NCBI GenBank assembly: GCA_022763065.1 | Contig: JALEGH010000018.1 | Span: forward strand, 1-57,445 | Source of the DNA: Alphaproteobacteria bacterium | GTDB taxonomy: Bacteria; Pseudomonadota; Alphaproteobacteria; Micavibrionales; Micavibrionaceae | Direction of reading: 5' to 3' | Length of the DNA: 57,445 nt | In this document: in pieces, positions 1 to 9,983 of the stretch | Numbering within the stretch: position 1 is the first letter of the stretch | How the letters are laid out: every line of letters begins with the position of its first letter | Notes under the pieces: generated by a model | What the model saw: only the letters and a program-made list of their open reading frames with translations | Database searches by the model: none | What the model was told of the DNA's origin: nothing | Made by a program: the position numbers and the translations under genes

Positions 1-92
1 ATATCATTGTATGTTCTTTTTTTTGAATAGCAATCCCCATAAATAAAAATGTAAGATTATTTTTGGGGGTTACACGCGTGCGACTGCGAGCG

Positions 93-162
93 CGGCGCAA
101 GTGCGCCGGAAGCATCCCCGGCGTTTGAGGGGTCCAATTAAAAATGGAACATTTTTAATTGG
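93..162. repeat. Two perfect inverted repeats upstream of nuoJ
   Basis: Two separate palindromes lie in the gene-free start of the window. The first is a 7-base arm (CGGCGCA at 93-99, TGCGCCG at 102-108) with a 2-base loop. The second is a 13-base perfect arm (CCAATTAAAAATG at 134-146, CATTTTTAATTGG at 150-162) with a 3-base loop. Neither is followed by a T run, so a simple intrinsic terminator is unlikely. The placement just before nuoJ suggests an RNA processing or stability structure, or an intergenic palindromic repeat. The rest of 1-245 shows no convincing gene. Confidence 0.75.
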
Positions 163-245
163 AATGCTTACATGTGCCCTCTTGCACTTGGGCGGTATTC
201 GATTTATTAAATGTGGGTCGGAAATAACAAAGAAAACATGTCTTT

Positions 246-866
246 ATGATTGCGGCTTTTGCCTTTTATCTTTTTGCTTTTGTGACGCTTTTAAGCGGTG
301 TGATGGTGATCACGGCGCGTAACCCCGTGCATTCCGTTTTGTTTTTGATTCTGGCCTTTTTTAATTCTGCCGGACTGTTTGTTTTGTTGGGGGCGGAATT
401 CATCGCGATGATTTTGGTAATCGTTTATGTGGGGGCTGTGGCTGTTCTCTTCCTGTTTGTTGTCATGATGCTGGATATCAGTTTTGCGGATTTGCGCAAA
501 GGGGTGATGCAATATATTCCGGTGGGCCTGGTGGCCGGTGGGGTTTTATTGGCGGAGTTGATTGCTATTTTTGTAACTTGGAAATTTTCTGATAAGGCGG
601 CGGAAAATATCGCGGTTCCTTTTGTTGCAGATAATGCCTCGGCAGGCGTTACAAACACCGAAGCTATCGGGCAAGTGCTCTATACGGATTATATTTTTGC
701 CTTTCAGGTGGCGGGTTTGATTTTACTGGTGGCGATGATCGGGGCGATTGTGTTGACTTATCGCCGCCGTCCGGGTGTGCGCCGTCAAATCGTATCTGAA
801 CAACAGGCCAGAACGGTTGAAGAATCAATGGAGATTAAAAAAGTCACGCCGGGGACAGGGGTATAG
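246..866 (+). CDS. nuoJ: NADH-quinone oxidoreductase subunit J
   Basis: This is a membrane subunit of respiratory complex I, next to the proton-translocating antiporter-like subunits. The 206-residue product has about five hydrophobic segments. The second and third carry the conserved stretch with [28 protein letters not shown], given here only as residues ~40-70, which includes the pi-bulge helix typical of NuoJ. The length fits alphaproteobacterial NuoJ, with a polar C-terminal tail. The ATG at 246 is the first usable start: an ATG seven bases earlier runs into a stop. The ribosome binding site is weak. The stop overlaps the GTG that could start nuoK, so the two are probably translationally coupled. 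Confidence 0.96.
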   Translation: MIAAFAFYLFAFVTLLSGVMVITARNPVHSVLFLILAFFNSAGLFVLLGAEFIAMILVIVYVGAVAVLFLFVVMMLDISFADLRKGVMQYIPVGLVAGGVLLAELIAIFVTWKFSDKAAENIAVPFVADNASAGVTNTEAIGQVLYTDYIFAFQVAGLILLVAMIGAIVLTYRRRPGVRRQIVSEQQARTVEESMEIKKVTPGTGV

Positions 867-868
867 TG

Positions 869-1198
869 ATGGAGCTTTTTGATATTGGACTTAATATCGG
901 ATTGGCGCATTATTTAACGCTCGCGGCCATACTCTTTACGCTTGGCGTGTTTGGCATATTTTTAAACCGGAAAAACATGATCGTGATTTTAATGTGTATT
1001 GAGCTCATGTTGCTGGCAGTCAATATCAATTTTGTTGCCTTTTCGGCGCATTTGGGTGATTTGGTCGGGCAGATTTTTAGCCTGTTTATTTTAACAGTAG
1101 CCGCAGCGGAAGCGGCGATTGGCTTAGCCATTTTGGTGACATTCTTCCGCCTCAAAGGTTCCATCGCTGTTGAAGATATTTCGAGTATGAAAGGGTAG
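869..1198 (+). CDS. nuoK: NADH-quinone oxidoreductase subunit K
   Basis: This small complex I membrane subunit is related to MrpC. The 109-residue protein has three transmembrane helices and the two buried glutamates expected for proton transfer, E45 and E81. They are 36 residues apart, the same spacing as in the E. coli subunit. I chose the ATG at 869. A GTG at 866 overlapping the nuoJ stop would add one residue. In most genomes nuoL follows directly, but here an unknown 121-residue gene intervenes. Confidence 0.96.
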   Translation: MELFDIGLNIGLAHYLTLAAILFTLGVFGIFLNRKNMIVILMCIELMLLAVNINFVAFSAHLGDLVGQIFSLFILTVAAAEAAIGLAILVTFFRLKGSIAVEDISSMKG

Positions 1199-1207
1199 TG
1201 TGAAGTT

Positions 1208-1573
1208 ATGTTAGAGTTTTCAAGAGAAATTTTTTCAAATGATAGACCTCTTAGGTTTCGGGATGATTTTTTGGACCGTGAGGATTTGATGGCGGCTTTG
1301 GAAAATTTGGAATATACGGCTAAAGAGGCTTTTGGTCGGGCTAGTGTCAGGAAGGTTGATGTTGAAGGGTTTGAAAACAGGAATGGTATGAATATCCGTT
1401 TTCTGATGATTCATTTTTCAAAGTCCTCAGACCAAATTAAACGCCGGGGGTTTGCCGATAAATGGGCTGTGGCGACGATGCGTGAGAATGGTGATAAGCG
1501 TATAGGGCGCATTGAGATTGGCTATTCTTTTACAAACGATAAAGCTTTACTTAGGGAACTGTGTCATCGCTAA
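1208..1573 (+). CDS. Unknown 121-residue protein inserted in the nuo operon
   Basis: No family is recognised. The protein is soluble, highly charged and rich in Arg, Asp and Glu, with no signal peptide or membrane helix. The N-terminal half looks helical (residues ~18-45) and the C-terminal half looks like alternating strands (residues ~48-110, with RNGMNIRFLMIHF and GRIEIGYSF). It starts 9 bases after nuoK and ends 18 bases before nuoL, which has its own AAGGAG site at the end of this gene. It is therefore co-transcribed with complex I. It could be a lineage-specific complex I accessory or assembly protein, or a passenger. Confidence 0.75.
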   Translation: MLEFSREIFSNDRPLRFRDDFLDREDLMAALENLEYTAKEAFGRASVRKVDVEGFENRNGMNIRFLMIHFSKSSDQIKRRGFADKWAVATMRENGDKRIGRIEIGYSFTNDKALLRELCHR

Positions 1574-1591
1574 GGAGAAGAAATAAAAGCT

Positions 1592-3565
1592 ATGGAATTT
1601 TACGCCGTCTTTATGCCCCTGTTTGGCTTTTTACTTGCTTTCTTGTTCGGTAAGAATATGGGCGATAAAGGTGCGCAGTTAGTGACGTGCTCCGGTGTGA
1701 TTATCTCTGCCGTTTTATCTTGCATATTGTTTGTTGAGGTCATTTATGGCGGTGGGCATGGTCATCACGGTGCAATGGGGGATCCGCGCACGATAACTCT
1801 CATGAACTGGATCACCTCCGGTACAATGCAGGTGGATTGGGCGCTTCGTGTGGACCAGCTGACCGTTGTGATGATGTGTGTGGTGAGCGTTGTCTCCTCT
1901 TGTGTGCATGTTTATTCGGTGGGCTATATGAGTCACGATAAATGTAAGGCACGGTTTATGAGCTATTTGAGCCTCTTTACATTTGCCATGCTCATGCTTG
2001 TGACATCCGATAATCTCGTGCAGCTTTTCTTTGGCTGGGAAGGGGTTGGTGTTGCGTCATATCTTTTGATTGGATTTTGGAACCACAAAGAAAGTGCAAA
2101 CGCGGCGTCTGTGAAGGCGTTTTTAGTGAACCGTGTGGGAGATTTCGGGTTGGCCCTTGGAATTTTTGCGGCGTTTTTTGTGTTTGGCACGGTGCAGTTT
2201 GATGCATTGTTTGATGCTGTAAAATCTGCTCCAGACACGATGATGAATTTTATAGGGTATGAACTTCACGCGCTTACTGTGATTTGTCTGCTTCTTTTTA
2301 TGGGGGCGATGGGTAAGTCGGCACAGCTGGGCTTGCATACGTGGTTGCCTGACGCGATGGAGGGGCCAACGCCAGTCTCTGCGCTGATCCATGCGGCTAC
2401 GATGGTGACCGCCGGCGTGTTTTTGGTGGCGCGGTTTTCGCCTGTGTTTGAATATGCACCTATTGCCTTGATGGTGGTTACAATCGTAGGTGCGCTTACG
2501 GCGTTTGTCGCGGCGACAATTGGCATGACACAATTTGATATTAAACGCGTGATTGCTTATTCCACCATGTCGCAGTTGGGATATATGTTTTTTGCGCTTG
2601 GCGTGTCGGCTTATGGGGCTGCGATTTTTCATTTGATGACCCATGCATTTTTTAAGGCGCTCCTCTTTTTGGGCGCAGGCTCTGTCATTCACGCCATGTC
2701 GGATGAACAAGACATGCGCAAGATGGGCGGGGTGTGGAAGAAAATCCCAGCGACTTATGTGCTGATGTGGATTGGGTCTTTGGCGCTTGCAGGTATTCCG
2801 TTTTTTGCTGGCTATTATTCCAAGGATATTATTTTGGAGGCCGCTTTCGCGGACCATACATGGTTTGGTGAGTTTGCCTTCTGGATGGGGATTGCGGCGG
2901 CCCTTATGACAGCGTTTTATTCGGCGCGTTTGCTGTTCATGACATTTCACGGCAAACCACGGGCAAGTAAAAAGGTGATGGATCATGTTCATGAATCACC
3001 GCCTATTATGCTCACACCTTTAATGATTTTATCTGTGGGGGCGGTATTTGCCGGATATATTTTTTACGAGGGCTTTGTCGGGCATCACCAGTTTTGGGAT
3101 AAGAGCCTCCTTGTTTTGCCGGAAAATGATACGGTGGAGGCCGCGTACCATGTCCCTTATTGGGTGAAGAAATTGCCGATTGTGATGGGAGCGTTAGGCT
3201 TATTGTTAGGGGCGTTACTCTACGGTAAATTTATCGGCTTACCGGAGAAATTTACGAAAGTGTTTGCACCGTTTCATAAGCTCTTTTTCAACAAATGGTG
3301 GTTTGATGAGCTTTACCATCATGCTTTTGTGCGTCCTGCTCTGTTCTTTGGTGATGTCTTTACCAAGAGTGATAAAAAGGTCATTGACGGTTTTGGGCCT
3401 GATGGTGTCGCTAAAACATCTCAGAAGTTCGGCGGACTACTAAGCCGTTTTCAAACAGGCTATGTATTTCAATACGCACTTGTGATGATTATCGGCTTGA
3501 TTGCGCTCGTGACATGGATGTTTGTGAAAATAACCCTCGGATTTGAATTTGGTCAGGAGGGATAG
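1592..3565 (+). CDS. nuoL: NADH-quinone oxidoreductase subunit L
   Basis: This is the distal antiporter-like proton-pumping subunit of complex I. The 657-residue product is full length, with about 16 membrane helices. E150 in [11 protein letters not shown] corresponds to the conserved TM5 glutamate, and K242 in [20 protein letters not shown] is the conserved TM7 lysine. The C-terminal ~130 residues contain the long lateral helix region and a final anchor helix. An AAGGAG ribosome binding site lies upstream of the ATG. The gene is followed after 4 bases by nuoM. Confidence 0.98.
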   Translation: MEFYAVFMPLFGFLLAFLFGKNMGDKGAQLVTCSGVIISAVLSCILFVEVIYGGGHGHHGAMGDPRTITLMNWITSGTMQVDWALRVDQLTVVMMCVVSVVSSCVHVYSVGYMSHDKCKARFMSYLSLFTFAMLMLVTSDNLVQLFFGWEGVGVASYLLIGFWNHKESANAASVKAFLVNRVGDFGLALGIFAAFFVFGTVQFDALFDAVKSAPDTMMNFIGYELHALTVICLLLFMGAMGKSAQLGLHTWLPDAMEGPTPVSALIHAATMVTAGVFLVARFSPVFEYAPIALMVVTIVGALTAFVAATIGMTQFDIKRVIAYSTMSQLGYMFFALGVSAYGAAIFHLMTHAFFKALLFLGAGSVIHAMSDEQDMRKMGGVWKKIPATYVLMWIGSLALAGIPFFAGYYSKDIILEAAFADHTWFGEFAFWMGIAAALMTAFYSARLLFMTFHGKPRASKKVMDHVHESPPIMLTPLMILSVGAVFAGYIFYEGFVGHHQFWDKSLLVLPENDTVEAAYHVPYWVKKLPIVMGALGLLLGALLYGKFIGLPEKFTKVFAPFHKLFFNKWWFDELYHHAFVRPALFFGDVFTKSDKKVIDGFGPDGVAKTSQKFGGLLSRFQTGYVFQYALVMIIGLIALVTWMFVKITLGFEFGQEG

Positions 3566-3569
3566 CGCC

Positions 3570-5078
3570 ATGATGATTGATTTTTCTATTCTCTCGATAC
3601 TGACCTTTTTGCCGCTTCTTGGCGTGTTGTTCATTTTGCTGGTGCGCGGCAATGATGAGCTGGTGGCGCTCAACTCTAAGCGTGTTGCGCTTTACACGTC
3701 ACTGTTTAATTTTGCGCTGTCGCTTGTGCTGCTGGTACGCTTTGATCCAGCGCAGGCGGATTTTCAATTTGTGGAAAAGCATACATGGTTCTCGGCATTT
3801 GATATTGCCTATCACATGGGGGTGGACGGGATTTCGCTGTTCTTTATCTTGCTGTCTACCTTTTTGGTGCCGGTTTGCATTATTGCCAGTTGGAATTCGA
3901 TCAAGACCCGTGTGCGGGAATATATGATTGCATTTTTGGTCTTGGAAACCTTTATGATCGGGACTTTCTGTGCGCTGGATGCGGTGCTGTTTTATATCTT
4001 TTTTGAAGGTGTGCTCATTCCGATGTTTATTATTATCGGGGTGTGGGGTGGTGCGCGCCGCGTTTATTCTGCTTATAAATTCTTCCTTTATACGCTGTTG
4101 GGCTCTGTTTTGATGTTGGTGGGCTTGTTGGTACTCATGTTTCAAACGGGGACAAGCGATATTCCGACACTCATGCAAAATCCGGTAGTGGGTACGCTTC
4201 AAATGTGGCTTTTCGTCGCGTTCTTTGCCTCATTCGCGGTAAAGATGCCGATGTGGCCGGTCCATACATGGTTGCCTGATGCACATGTGGAGGCGCCGAC
4301 GGCAGGTTCTGTGATTTTGGCAGGGGTGCTCTTGAAAATGGGGGGCTATGGTTTTCTTCGTTTTTCATTGCCGATGTTCCCGCTCGCAACTGAGTTTTTT
4401 GCGCCTGTGATTTTCTGGCTCTCTGTGATTGCGATTATCTACACTTCACTTGTGGCGCTGCGTCAAAGCGATATGAAGAAGCTTATCGCTTATTCCTCTG
4501 TGGCGCATATGGGATTTGTGACGCTTGGGATTTTCACCGCGACCACGCAAGGGATTGAAGGCGGAATATTCCAGATGATTTCCCACGGTATCATCTCTGC
4601 GGCGCTCTTCTTATGTGTCGGGGTGGTGTATGATCGCCTTCATACGCGTGAGATTGCACGCTATGGCGGTTTGGTGAAAAATATGCCCAAATATGCGACT
4701 GTTTTTATGATCTTGATGTTAGGCTCTGTCGGCTTGCCGGGGACTTCCGGTTTTGTCGGGGAGTTCTTGACCCTGATGGGCGCGTTTCAGGTGGATACGG
4801 TGGTGGCTGTTTTTGCAACTACTGGTGTGGTTCTCGGCGCAGCTTATATGCTGATGCTTTACCGGCGAATGTTCTTTGGTGGAAAATTGCCTAAGGATGC
4901 GGAGGCCATGAAAGATTTGAACGCGCGGGAGCATTTGGTATTGGTGCCGCTTGTGTTGATGGTATTGTGGCTCGGAATTGCGCCCGGCTTTGTGATGGAG
5001 CGCGTGGCGCCGTCGGTTGAAAAACTCATTGGCCAGTATGAAGCAGGTCTAATGGCAGGAGGGAAGAAGAATGGATAA
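3570..5078 (+). CDS. nuoM: NADH-quinone oxidoreductase subunit M
   Basis: This is the second antiporter-like proton channel subunit of complex I, 502 residues with about 14 helices. The conserved glutamate is E146 ([10 protein letters not shown]) and the channel lysine is K225 ([21 protein letters not shown]). I chose the ATG at 3570 because an AGGAGG site lies 9 bases upstream. An in-frame TTG at 3543 lies inside nuoL and is less likely. The last 8 bases overlap the start of nuoN, indicating coupled translation. Confidence 0.98.
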   Translation: MMIDFSILSILTFLPLLGVLFILLVRGNDELVALNSKRVALYTSLFNFALSLVLLVRFDPAQADFQFVEKHTWFSAFDIAYHMGVDGISLFFILLSTFLVPVCIIASWNSIKTRVREYMIAFLVLETFMIGTFCALDAVLFYIFFEGVLIPMFIIIGVWGGARRVYSAYKFFLYTLLGSVLMLVGLLVLMFQTGTSDIPTLMQNPVVGTLQMWLFVAFFASFAVKMPMWPVHTWLPDAHVEAPTAGSVILAGVLLKMGGYGFLRFSLPMFPLATEFFAPVIFWLSVIAIIYTSLVALRQSDMKKLIAYSSVAHMGFVTLGIFTATTQGIEGGIFQMISHGIISAALFLCVGVVYDRLHTREIARYGGLVKNMPKYATVFMILMLGSVGLPGTSGFVGEFLTLMGAFQVDTVVAVFATTGVVLGAAYMLMLYRRMFFGGKLPKDAEAMKDLNAREHLVLVPLVLMVLWLGIAPGFVMERVAPSVEKLIGQYEAGLMAGGKKNG

Positions 5079-6504
5079 TTTAAATCTTTTTCCTATTTTG
5101 CCGGAATTGTTCTTGGCGATTGTTGCCATGATCCTTCTTGTGCTTGGTGTTTTTCGTGGTAATGACGCTACGCGTTTTATTAGCTGGGCGAGCGTGGGTG
5201 CGTTAACAATTGCGATGTTGATGCTAGGAGCCCAGGATGCGGGCAGCTCCGTTAGTATTCTAAATGATATGTTCCTTCAGGATCGTTTTACCTTATTTGT
5301 GAAGTTTTGGGTGATTGTTGGTTTGGTCATGTCGATTGCCTTATCGGTGCAAGCAATTGATCAGGACAAAATCGCAAAATTTGAGTTTCCGGTTTTGATG
5401 CTGTTTGCAGGAATTGGAATGCTTTTGATGGTTTCCGCCTCGGACATGCTATCGCTTTATATGGGGTTGGAACTTCAATCTTTAAGCCTTTATGTGCTGG
5501 CGGCTATTCGTCGTAACCATGTGGCTTCTGCGGAATCGGGGTTGAAATATTTTGTGCTGGGGGCGATTTCATCAGGGATGTTGCTCTTTGGAATTTCGCT
5601 TGTTTATGGTTTTACGGGCACGACCAATTTTGCGCTCATTGGGGAGACATTATCTTCCGGCTTGTCACTTGGGGCGGCTTTGGGGCTTGTGTTTATTTTA
5701 GCGGGACTTGCCTTCAAAATTTCTGCCGTCCCTTTTCATATGTGGACGCCTGATGTCTATGAAGGCGCGCCGACTCCTGTGACGGCCTTTTTTGCGATCG
5801 TGCCGAAATTGGCGGCTTTGGCTTTATTGGCACGCGTGTTGTTTGTCACGTTTGAACCATTTCAAGAGCAATGGACTCAGATCCTTTGGATCTTATCTGT
5901 AGCGACTATGGTGGTCTCTACCTTTGCGGCTTTGCGTCAGGAAAGTATCAAGCGGTTGTTAGCCTATAGCTCTATCGGTAATATGGGTTATGTCCTGATT
6001 GGTTTTGTAGCCGGAGGGGAGCAGGGATTAGCGGCCGTGCTTGTCTATATGCCGATTTATATGATCATGACCGCAGGTGTGTTTGGGGTTGTGATGTGTA
6101 TGCGACGCGACGATTTGGCGCTTGAAAATATTTCTGATCTGGCAGGCATGTCAAAACATCATCCGGTGCTGGCTTATGTGATGGCGGCCCTCATGTTTTC
6201 GATGAGCGGTATTCCACCTTTGGCTGGTTTCTTTGGAAAGTTGATTATCTTTCAAGCGGCTGTGGCTTCAGGGCAACTTGTGTTGGCTGTGATCGGTGTG
6301 CTGGTTTCTGTCGTCGCGGCTTATTACTATTTGCGTATTATCAAGACCATGTTCTTTGAGGAAGGGATTGGACAGTTTGAAGGTGGAATGGAACTGTCAC
6401 GTAAATTGATTATTGGGTTATCATTGTTGTTTGTGATGCTTTTTATCTTTAATCCTTCTCCATTGGTCGAAGCGGCGCGCGCTGCAGCTCATTCGCTTTT
6501 TTAA
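5071..6504 (+). CDS. nuoN: NADH-quinone oxidoreductase subunit N
   Basis: This is the antiporter-like complex I subunit nearest the quinone module, 477 residues with about 14 helices. Recognisable segments are [14 protein letters not shown] with the buried glutamate, [22 protein letters not shown] with the channel lysine, and the [13 protein letters not shown] repeat typical of this superfamily. It is the last nuo gene. The next gene, birA, begins 3 bases after the stop, so the operon probably continues into it. Confidence 0.98.
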   Translation: MDNLNLFPILPELFLAIVAMILLVLGVFRGNDATRFISWASVGALTIAMLMLGAQDAGSSVSILNDMFLQDRFTLFVKFWVIVGLVMSIALSVQAIDQDKIAKFEFPVLMLFAGIGMLLMVSASDMLSLYMGLELQSLSLYVLAAIRRNHVASAESGLKYFVLGAISSGMLLFGISLVYGFTGTTNFALIGETLSSGLSLGAALGLVFILAGLAFKISAVPFHMWTPDVYEGAPTPVTAFFAIVPKLAALALLARVLFVTFEPFQEQWTQILWILSVATMVVSTFAALRQESIKRLLAYSSIGNMGYVLIGFVAGGEQGLAAVLVYMPIYMIMTAGVFGVVMCMRRDDLALENISDLAGMSKHHPVLAYVMAALMFSMSGIPPLAGFFGKLIIFQAAVASGQLVLAVIGVLVSVVAAYYYLRIIKTMFFEEGIGQFEGGMELSRKLIIGLSLLFVMLFIFNPSPLVEAARAAAHSLF

Positions 6505-6507
6505 TAT

Positions 6508-7242
6508 ATGTCTGTTGAGTGGAATATTCAGCTTTTAGGCCGTGCGGACAGCACGCAAGATGCCTTACATGAATTGATTGCACAAAACCCTGATCTGGAA
6601 GAAGGGCAGGTTGTACAGGCTCTTACCCAGGATGGCGGGAGAGGGCGTCATGGGAATAGCTGGACTTCTCCTATGGGCAATCTTTATATGTCGGTTTTAC
6701 TGCGCCCCAAAGGAGAGCTTCAAAAGGCGGGTGAGTTGGGGTTTGTCGTGGCTGTGGCGTTGCATCAGGCGTTCTCAAGCTATGTGGATGAGGATGAACA
6801 TAAAATTCAGCTCAAATGGCCGAATGATGTGCTTGTAAATGGTCTTAAAATCTCCGGTATTTTGCTGGAATGTGAACCATCGCTCGACCATAAGGGTATT
6901 ATGCACATGGTTGTTGGGGTGGGGGTGAATATCTTCAATGCGCCGGAGCTGGGGATATCGCTTAATGATGTTGCTGGGGAGGCGGTTTATGTGAATAAGG
7001 TGCGGGATAAGATTCTGGATAAGTTGGGGGAATCTTATATTTTATGGCAAGAGAAAGGGTTTGCGCCCATTCGTCAGATGTGGTTAAACGAAGCGTACGG
7101 CATGGATGAGCCTATAACTGCGCGCCTGAAAGGCGAAAACCATCAAGGCGTCTTTAAGGGTCTAAGTGAAGATGGTGCGCTTGTTCTTGGTTCTGAAGAT
7201 GGATCAGAAAAAGAAATTCACGCTGCCGAAGTGCATTTTTGA
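6508..7242 (+). CDS. birA: Biotin--[acetyl-CoA-carboxylase] ligase
   Basis: The enzyme activates biotin to biotinyl-AMP and attaches it to the biotin carboxyl carrier protein of acetyl-CoA carboxylase. The 244-residue product has the biotinyl-AMP loop GRGRHGNSW (residues 44-52) and the KWPND motif (103-107) followed by K114 in NGLKISGILLE. A small C-terminal domain follows. There is no N-terminal helix-turn-helix, so this is a monofunctional class I ligase and not a repressor. It is linked to nuoN and coaX, an arrangement typical of alphaproteobacteria. Confidence 0.95.
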   Translation: MSVEWNIQLLGRADSTQDALHELIAQNPDLEEGQVVQALTQDGGRGRHGNSWTSPMGNLYMSVLLRPKGELQKAGELGFVVAVALHQAFSSYVDEDEHKIQLKWPNDVLVNGLKISGILLECEPSLDHKGIMHMVVGVGVNIFNAPELGISLNDVAGEAVYVNKVRDKILDKLGESYILWQEKGFAPIRQMWLNEAYGMDEPITARLKGENHQGVFKGLSEDGALVLGSEDGSEKEIHAAEVHF

Positions 7243-7251
7243 AGGATAGCT

Positions 7252-8034
7252 ATGTTACTCACGATTGATATTGGAAACACGAATATTGTTTTTGCCCTTT
7301 ACGAAGGGGGGACGCAAAAACAGGTATGGCGTTGTCAAACAGAAAGCAGCCGAACCTCCGATGAATATATTTCTTGGTTGTACCCGTTATTCGATCAGGC
7401 GGGGTATAAATTTGACCAAATAGAGCGTGCAATTATTAGCTCCGTCGTGCCGGATGCTAATTATCACCTGAAACAGCTTTGCCGGAATGCCTTCAAATGT
7501 GAAGCCCGTCTTGTGACCCGTGATATGATTGATCTTGTGGTAGATATGAATAAGCCCGAAGAGGTCGGGGCGGACCGTCTTGTGAACTCTTTGGCGGTAA
7601 AAATACATTATAAAACGCCTGCGATTATTATTGATTTTGGTACGGCAACGACTTTTGATGTCATCGATGCGCAGGGTCATTATGTTGGCGGTGTGATTGC
7701 GCCGGGGGTGAATTTGTCTGTTGAAGCACTTCATCAGGCGGCTGCCAAATTGCCACGTGTTGGCGTTGAAAAACCGGTTTGCGTGATTGGCAAAGACACT
7801 GTAAGTGCAATGCAATCCGGGGTCTATTGGGGCTATATCGCAATGATAGAAGGTATGGTAGAGCGTATTCGAAACGAAATGGAAGAGAAGAAGTGTCTGG
7901 TGCTGGCCACAGGTGGTCTGGCCTCTTTGTTTGTGCAAGGAACGGATGTGATTGATGAGGTGGATTCTGACCTGACTCTCAAAGGGCTTGTCTATATAGA
8001 CCAGCAGCAAAACCCTCAAAAGAAGGCTGCTTGA
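7252..8034 (+). CDS. coaX: Type III pantothenate kinase
   Basis: This enzyme catalyses the first step of coenzyme A synthesis, phosphorylation of pantothenate. The 260-residue product shows the CoaX hallmarks: the N-terminal phosphate loop TIDIGNTN (residues 4-11), EEVGADRLVNSLA with the catalytic region, IIIDFGTATTFDVID, and GGVIAPGVNLSVEALHQ. This is the acetate/sugar kinase-fold enzyme, not PanK type I. It sits between birA and rnj with short spacers. Confidence 0.96.
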   Translation: MLLTIDIGNTNIVFALYEGGTQKQVWRCQTESSRTSDEYISWLYPLFDQAGYKFDQIERAIISSVVPDANYHLKQLCRNAFKCEARLVTRDMIDLVVDMNKPEEVGADRLVNSLAVKIHYKTPAIIIDFGTATTFDVIDAQGHYVGGVIAPGVNLSVEALHQAAAKLPRVGVEKPVCVIGKDTVSAMQSGVYWGYIAMIEGMVERIRNEMEEKKCLVLATGGLASLFVQGTDVIDEVDSDLTLKGLVYIDQQQNPQKKAA

Positions 8035-8038
8035 TTAA

Positions 8039-9715
8039 ATGGCATTTCAATTACAAAAGGATCAGCTTGTTTTTATTCCCCTTGGCGGGTCGGAACAATT
8101 TGGCGCGAACCTCAATGTCTACGGCTATAAGGGCAAATATCTGGCGATTGATTTAGGGATCGGCTTTGCCGATGAATATTATCCGGGCATTGATATTCTT
8201 TTGCCAAATCCCAAATTTCTCGAGGATAATAGAAAAGATCTAAGTGGTTTGATCATCACTCACGCGCATGAAGATCATATCGGTGCGGTTGCTTATCTTT
8301 GGCCGCGTTTGAAATGCCCCATTTATTGCACGGAGTTTACAGCCGAAGTGCTCAAAAAGAAGCTCGCCGAAAACCCGGAATGTAAGGCAGCGCAAATTCA
8401 CGTGATTGAACCTTATGAGATGGCTGAGATTGGCCCGTTTAAGGTGCGTTTTATTCCGGTGAGCCATTCTATCCCGGAGGCTTGCTCTATCGTGCTGGAA
8501 ACTGAGCATGGGCAAGTGGTGCATAGTGGGGATTGGAATTTGGATGAGGCTCCGGTGCTGGGGACGAAAACAAAAGCCGAAGATTTCAAAAAAATCGGGC
8601 AAGAGGGTGTTTTGGCTTATGTCGGGGATTCGACCAACGCAGGCGTGGCAGGTTATTCAGGCTCAGAAGGGGATGTTGAAAAGGGGTTGAGCGCTGTTTT
8701 CAAGGAATTTGAAAAGCGCATTGTGGTAACCATTTTTTCTTCCAATATCGGGCGCATTCAATCTATTTGCCGGGCGGCTAAGGCCAATAATCGTCATGTC
8801 GCGGTGCTGGGGCGCTCGCTTCACCGGATGATCGGGTGTGCGAAGGCTTGTGGTTATTTGGCAGATATTGATGATTTTGTACCGGAAGAGGATATTTCTG
8901 CCATTCCGCGTGAAAATCTGGTGGTGATTGCAACAGGTTCGCAAGGAGAGCCAAGGGCGCAAATGGCGCTTTTGGCACGTGGAAGTCACCGGAGTTTAAA
9001 ATTGGAGCGCGGGGACAGCGTTATTTTCTCTGCGCGCCCCATTCCGGGGAATGAGAAGAATATTATTCTGGTGCAAAACCGTTTGGCGGCAGGCGGCATA
9101 GATGTGATGAGTCCGCGTGAAACGGATCATGTCATTCATGTTTCCGGCCATCCGGCGAGAGATGAAATTAAACAGATGTATGATTGGCTACGTCCTAAAA
9201 TTGTGGTGCCTGTACATGGTGAGAAGGTCATGATTGAGGATCAGGCGGAACTCGCACGAGCTTGTCAAATTGATAAAGCGATCGCGCCCAATAATGGTTC
9301 GGTTATTCAACTGGCTCCTATTGAACAGGCGGGCATTATTGACCATGTGGATACCGGTCTGCTGGCGGTGGAGCCAGGGCGCATTATTGAAAGCGGCCAT
9401 GTGGCGATTTCAGATCGGCGTAAGCTCCAATATTCCGGCGTAGTACATGTGAGCTTTGTGATGAGTAAGAAGGGTGTACTCATGGGGCGTCCGCATGTGA
9501 GTACCACAGGTTTAATCGATCCAAAGGACGCGCAAGGGGATGAGTTTGAGGCGGATCTTGAAGATGAGGTCCAAGATATTCTTGAGGGATTGCGTCATCA
9601 TAGTCGGAAGCCCATGGACAGATGGGAAGAAGAGGTGCGCATCGGTATCCGCCGTGCGGTTAACGATATTTTGAGGTTTAAGCCCAACGTTAATGTCCAT
9701 ATGATGGAGGTGTGA
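8039..9715 (+). CDS. rnj: Ribonuclease J
   Basis: This is a metallo-beta-lactamase/beta-CASP ribonuclease with endonuclease and 5'-3' exonuclease activity in RNA maturation and decay. The 558-residue protein has the zinc motif THAHEDHIGA around residues 74-83, HSGDWNLDEAPVLG, the beta-CASP motif FSSNIGRIQS, and the late motifs HVSGHPARDE and VPVHGE. The length is usual for alphaproteobacterial RNase J. It follows coaX after 4 bases. The next gene starts one base after its stop. Confidence 0.97.
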   Translation: MAFQLQKDQLVFIPLGGSEQFGANLNVYGYKGKYLAIDLGIGFADEYYPGIDILLPNPKFLEDNRKDLSGLIITHAHEDHIGAVAYLWPRLKCPIYCTEFTAEVLKKKLAENPECKAAQIHVIEPYEMAEIGPFKVRFIPVSHSIPEACSIVLETEHGQVVHSGDWNLDEAPVLGTKTKAEDFKKIGQEGVLAYVGDSTNAGVAGYSGSEGDVEKGLSAVFKEFEKRIVVTIFSSNIGRIQSICRAAKANNRHVAVLGRSLHRMIGCAKACGYLADIDDFVPEEDISAIPRENLVVIATGSQGEPRAQMALLARGSHRSLKLERGDSVIFSARPIPGNEKNIILVQNRLAAGGIDVMSPRETDHVIHVSGHPARDEIKQMYDWLRPKIVVPVHGEKVMIEDQAELARACQIDKAIAPNNGSVIQLAPIEQAGIIDHVDTGLLAVEPGRIIESGHVAISDRRKLQYSGVVHVSFVMSKKGVLMGRPHVSTTGLIDPKDAQGDEFEADLEDEVQDILEGLRHHSRKPMDRWEEEVRIGIRRAVNDILRFKPNVNVHMMEV

Positions 9716-9716
9716 G

Positions 9717-9983
9717 GTGAACTTTTTCACAGGCGTTATTGTCTATCTCCTTATTTTTTGGACGTCATTATTTATGATTTTGCCATGGGGAAACCGTGCG
9801 CCTGAAAACTCTGAGACTGGAATGGCGGGGAGTGCGCCTGCTAATCCACGTATAAAGGAGAAATTTTTGATTACCGGTGGAATCTCGCTTATGATCTGGG
9901 GTGTGGTTTTTGCGCTTGTGCATTTTGAAGTGATTGATTTTTATGCGGTTGCGCGTGACATGGTAAAGGAGGATTTTGAGTGA
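9717..9983 (+). CDS. DUF1467 family small membrane protein
   Basis: The 88-residue protein has two transmembrane helices (residues ~5-23 and ~50-70), with the segment FWTSLFMILPWGNR and a short loop between. It matches what I know of the alphaproteobacterial DUF1467 family, which often sits between rnj and proS. The function is unknown. It starts with GTG one base after rnj, inside a GGAGGTGTGAG context. The stop overlaps the ATG of the next gene. Confidence 0.85.
   Translation: MNFFTGVIVYLLIFWTSLFMILPWGNRAPENSETGMAGSAPANPRIKEKFLITGGISLMIWGVVFALVHFEVIDFYAVARDMVKEDFE

Noticed and set aside
101..322. Open frame of 73 codons at the window start
   Set aside because: It starts at a GTG within the palindromic region, overlaps nuoJ in another frame, is Cys-rich with no domain pattern and has no ribosome binding site.
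2123..2992. 289-codon open frame antisense to nuoL
   Set aside because: It is a shadow of the highly hydrophobic nuoL, with abnormal His/Arg/Lys composition and no promoter or ribosome binding site.
7387..8019. 210-codon open frame antisense to coaX
   Set aside because: coaX motifs are unambiguous on the plus strand. The antisense product shows no motif.
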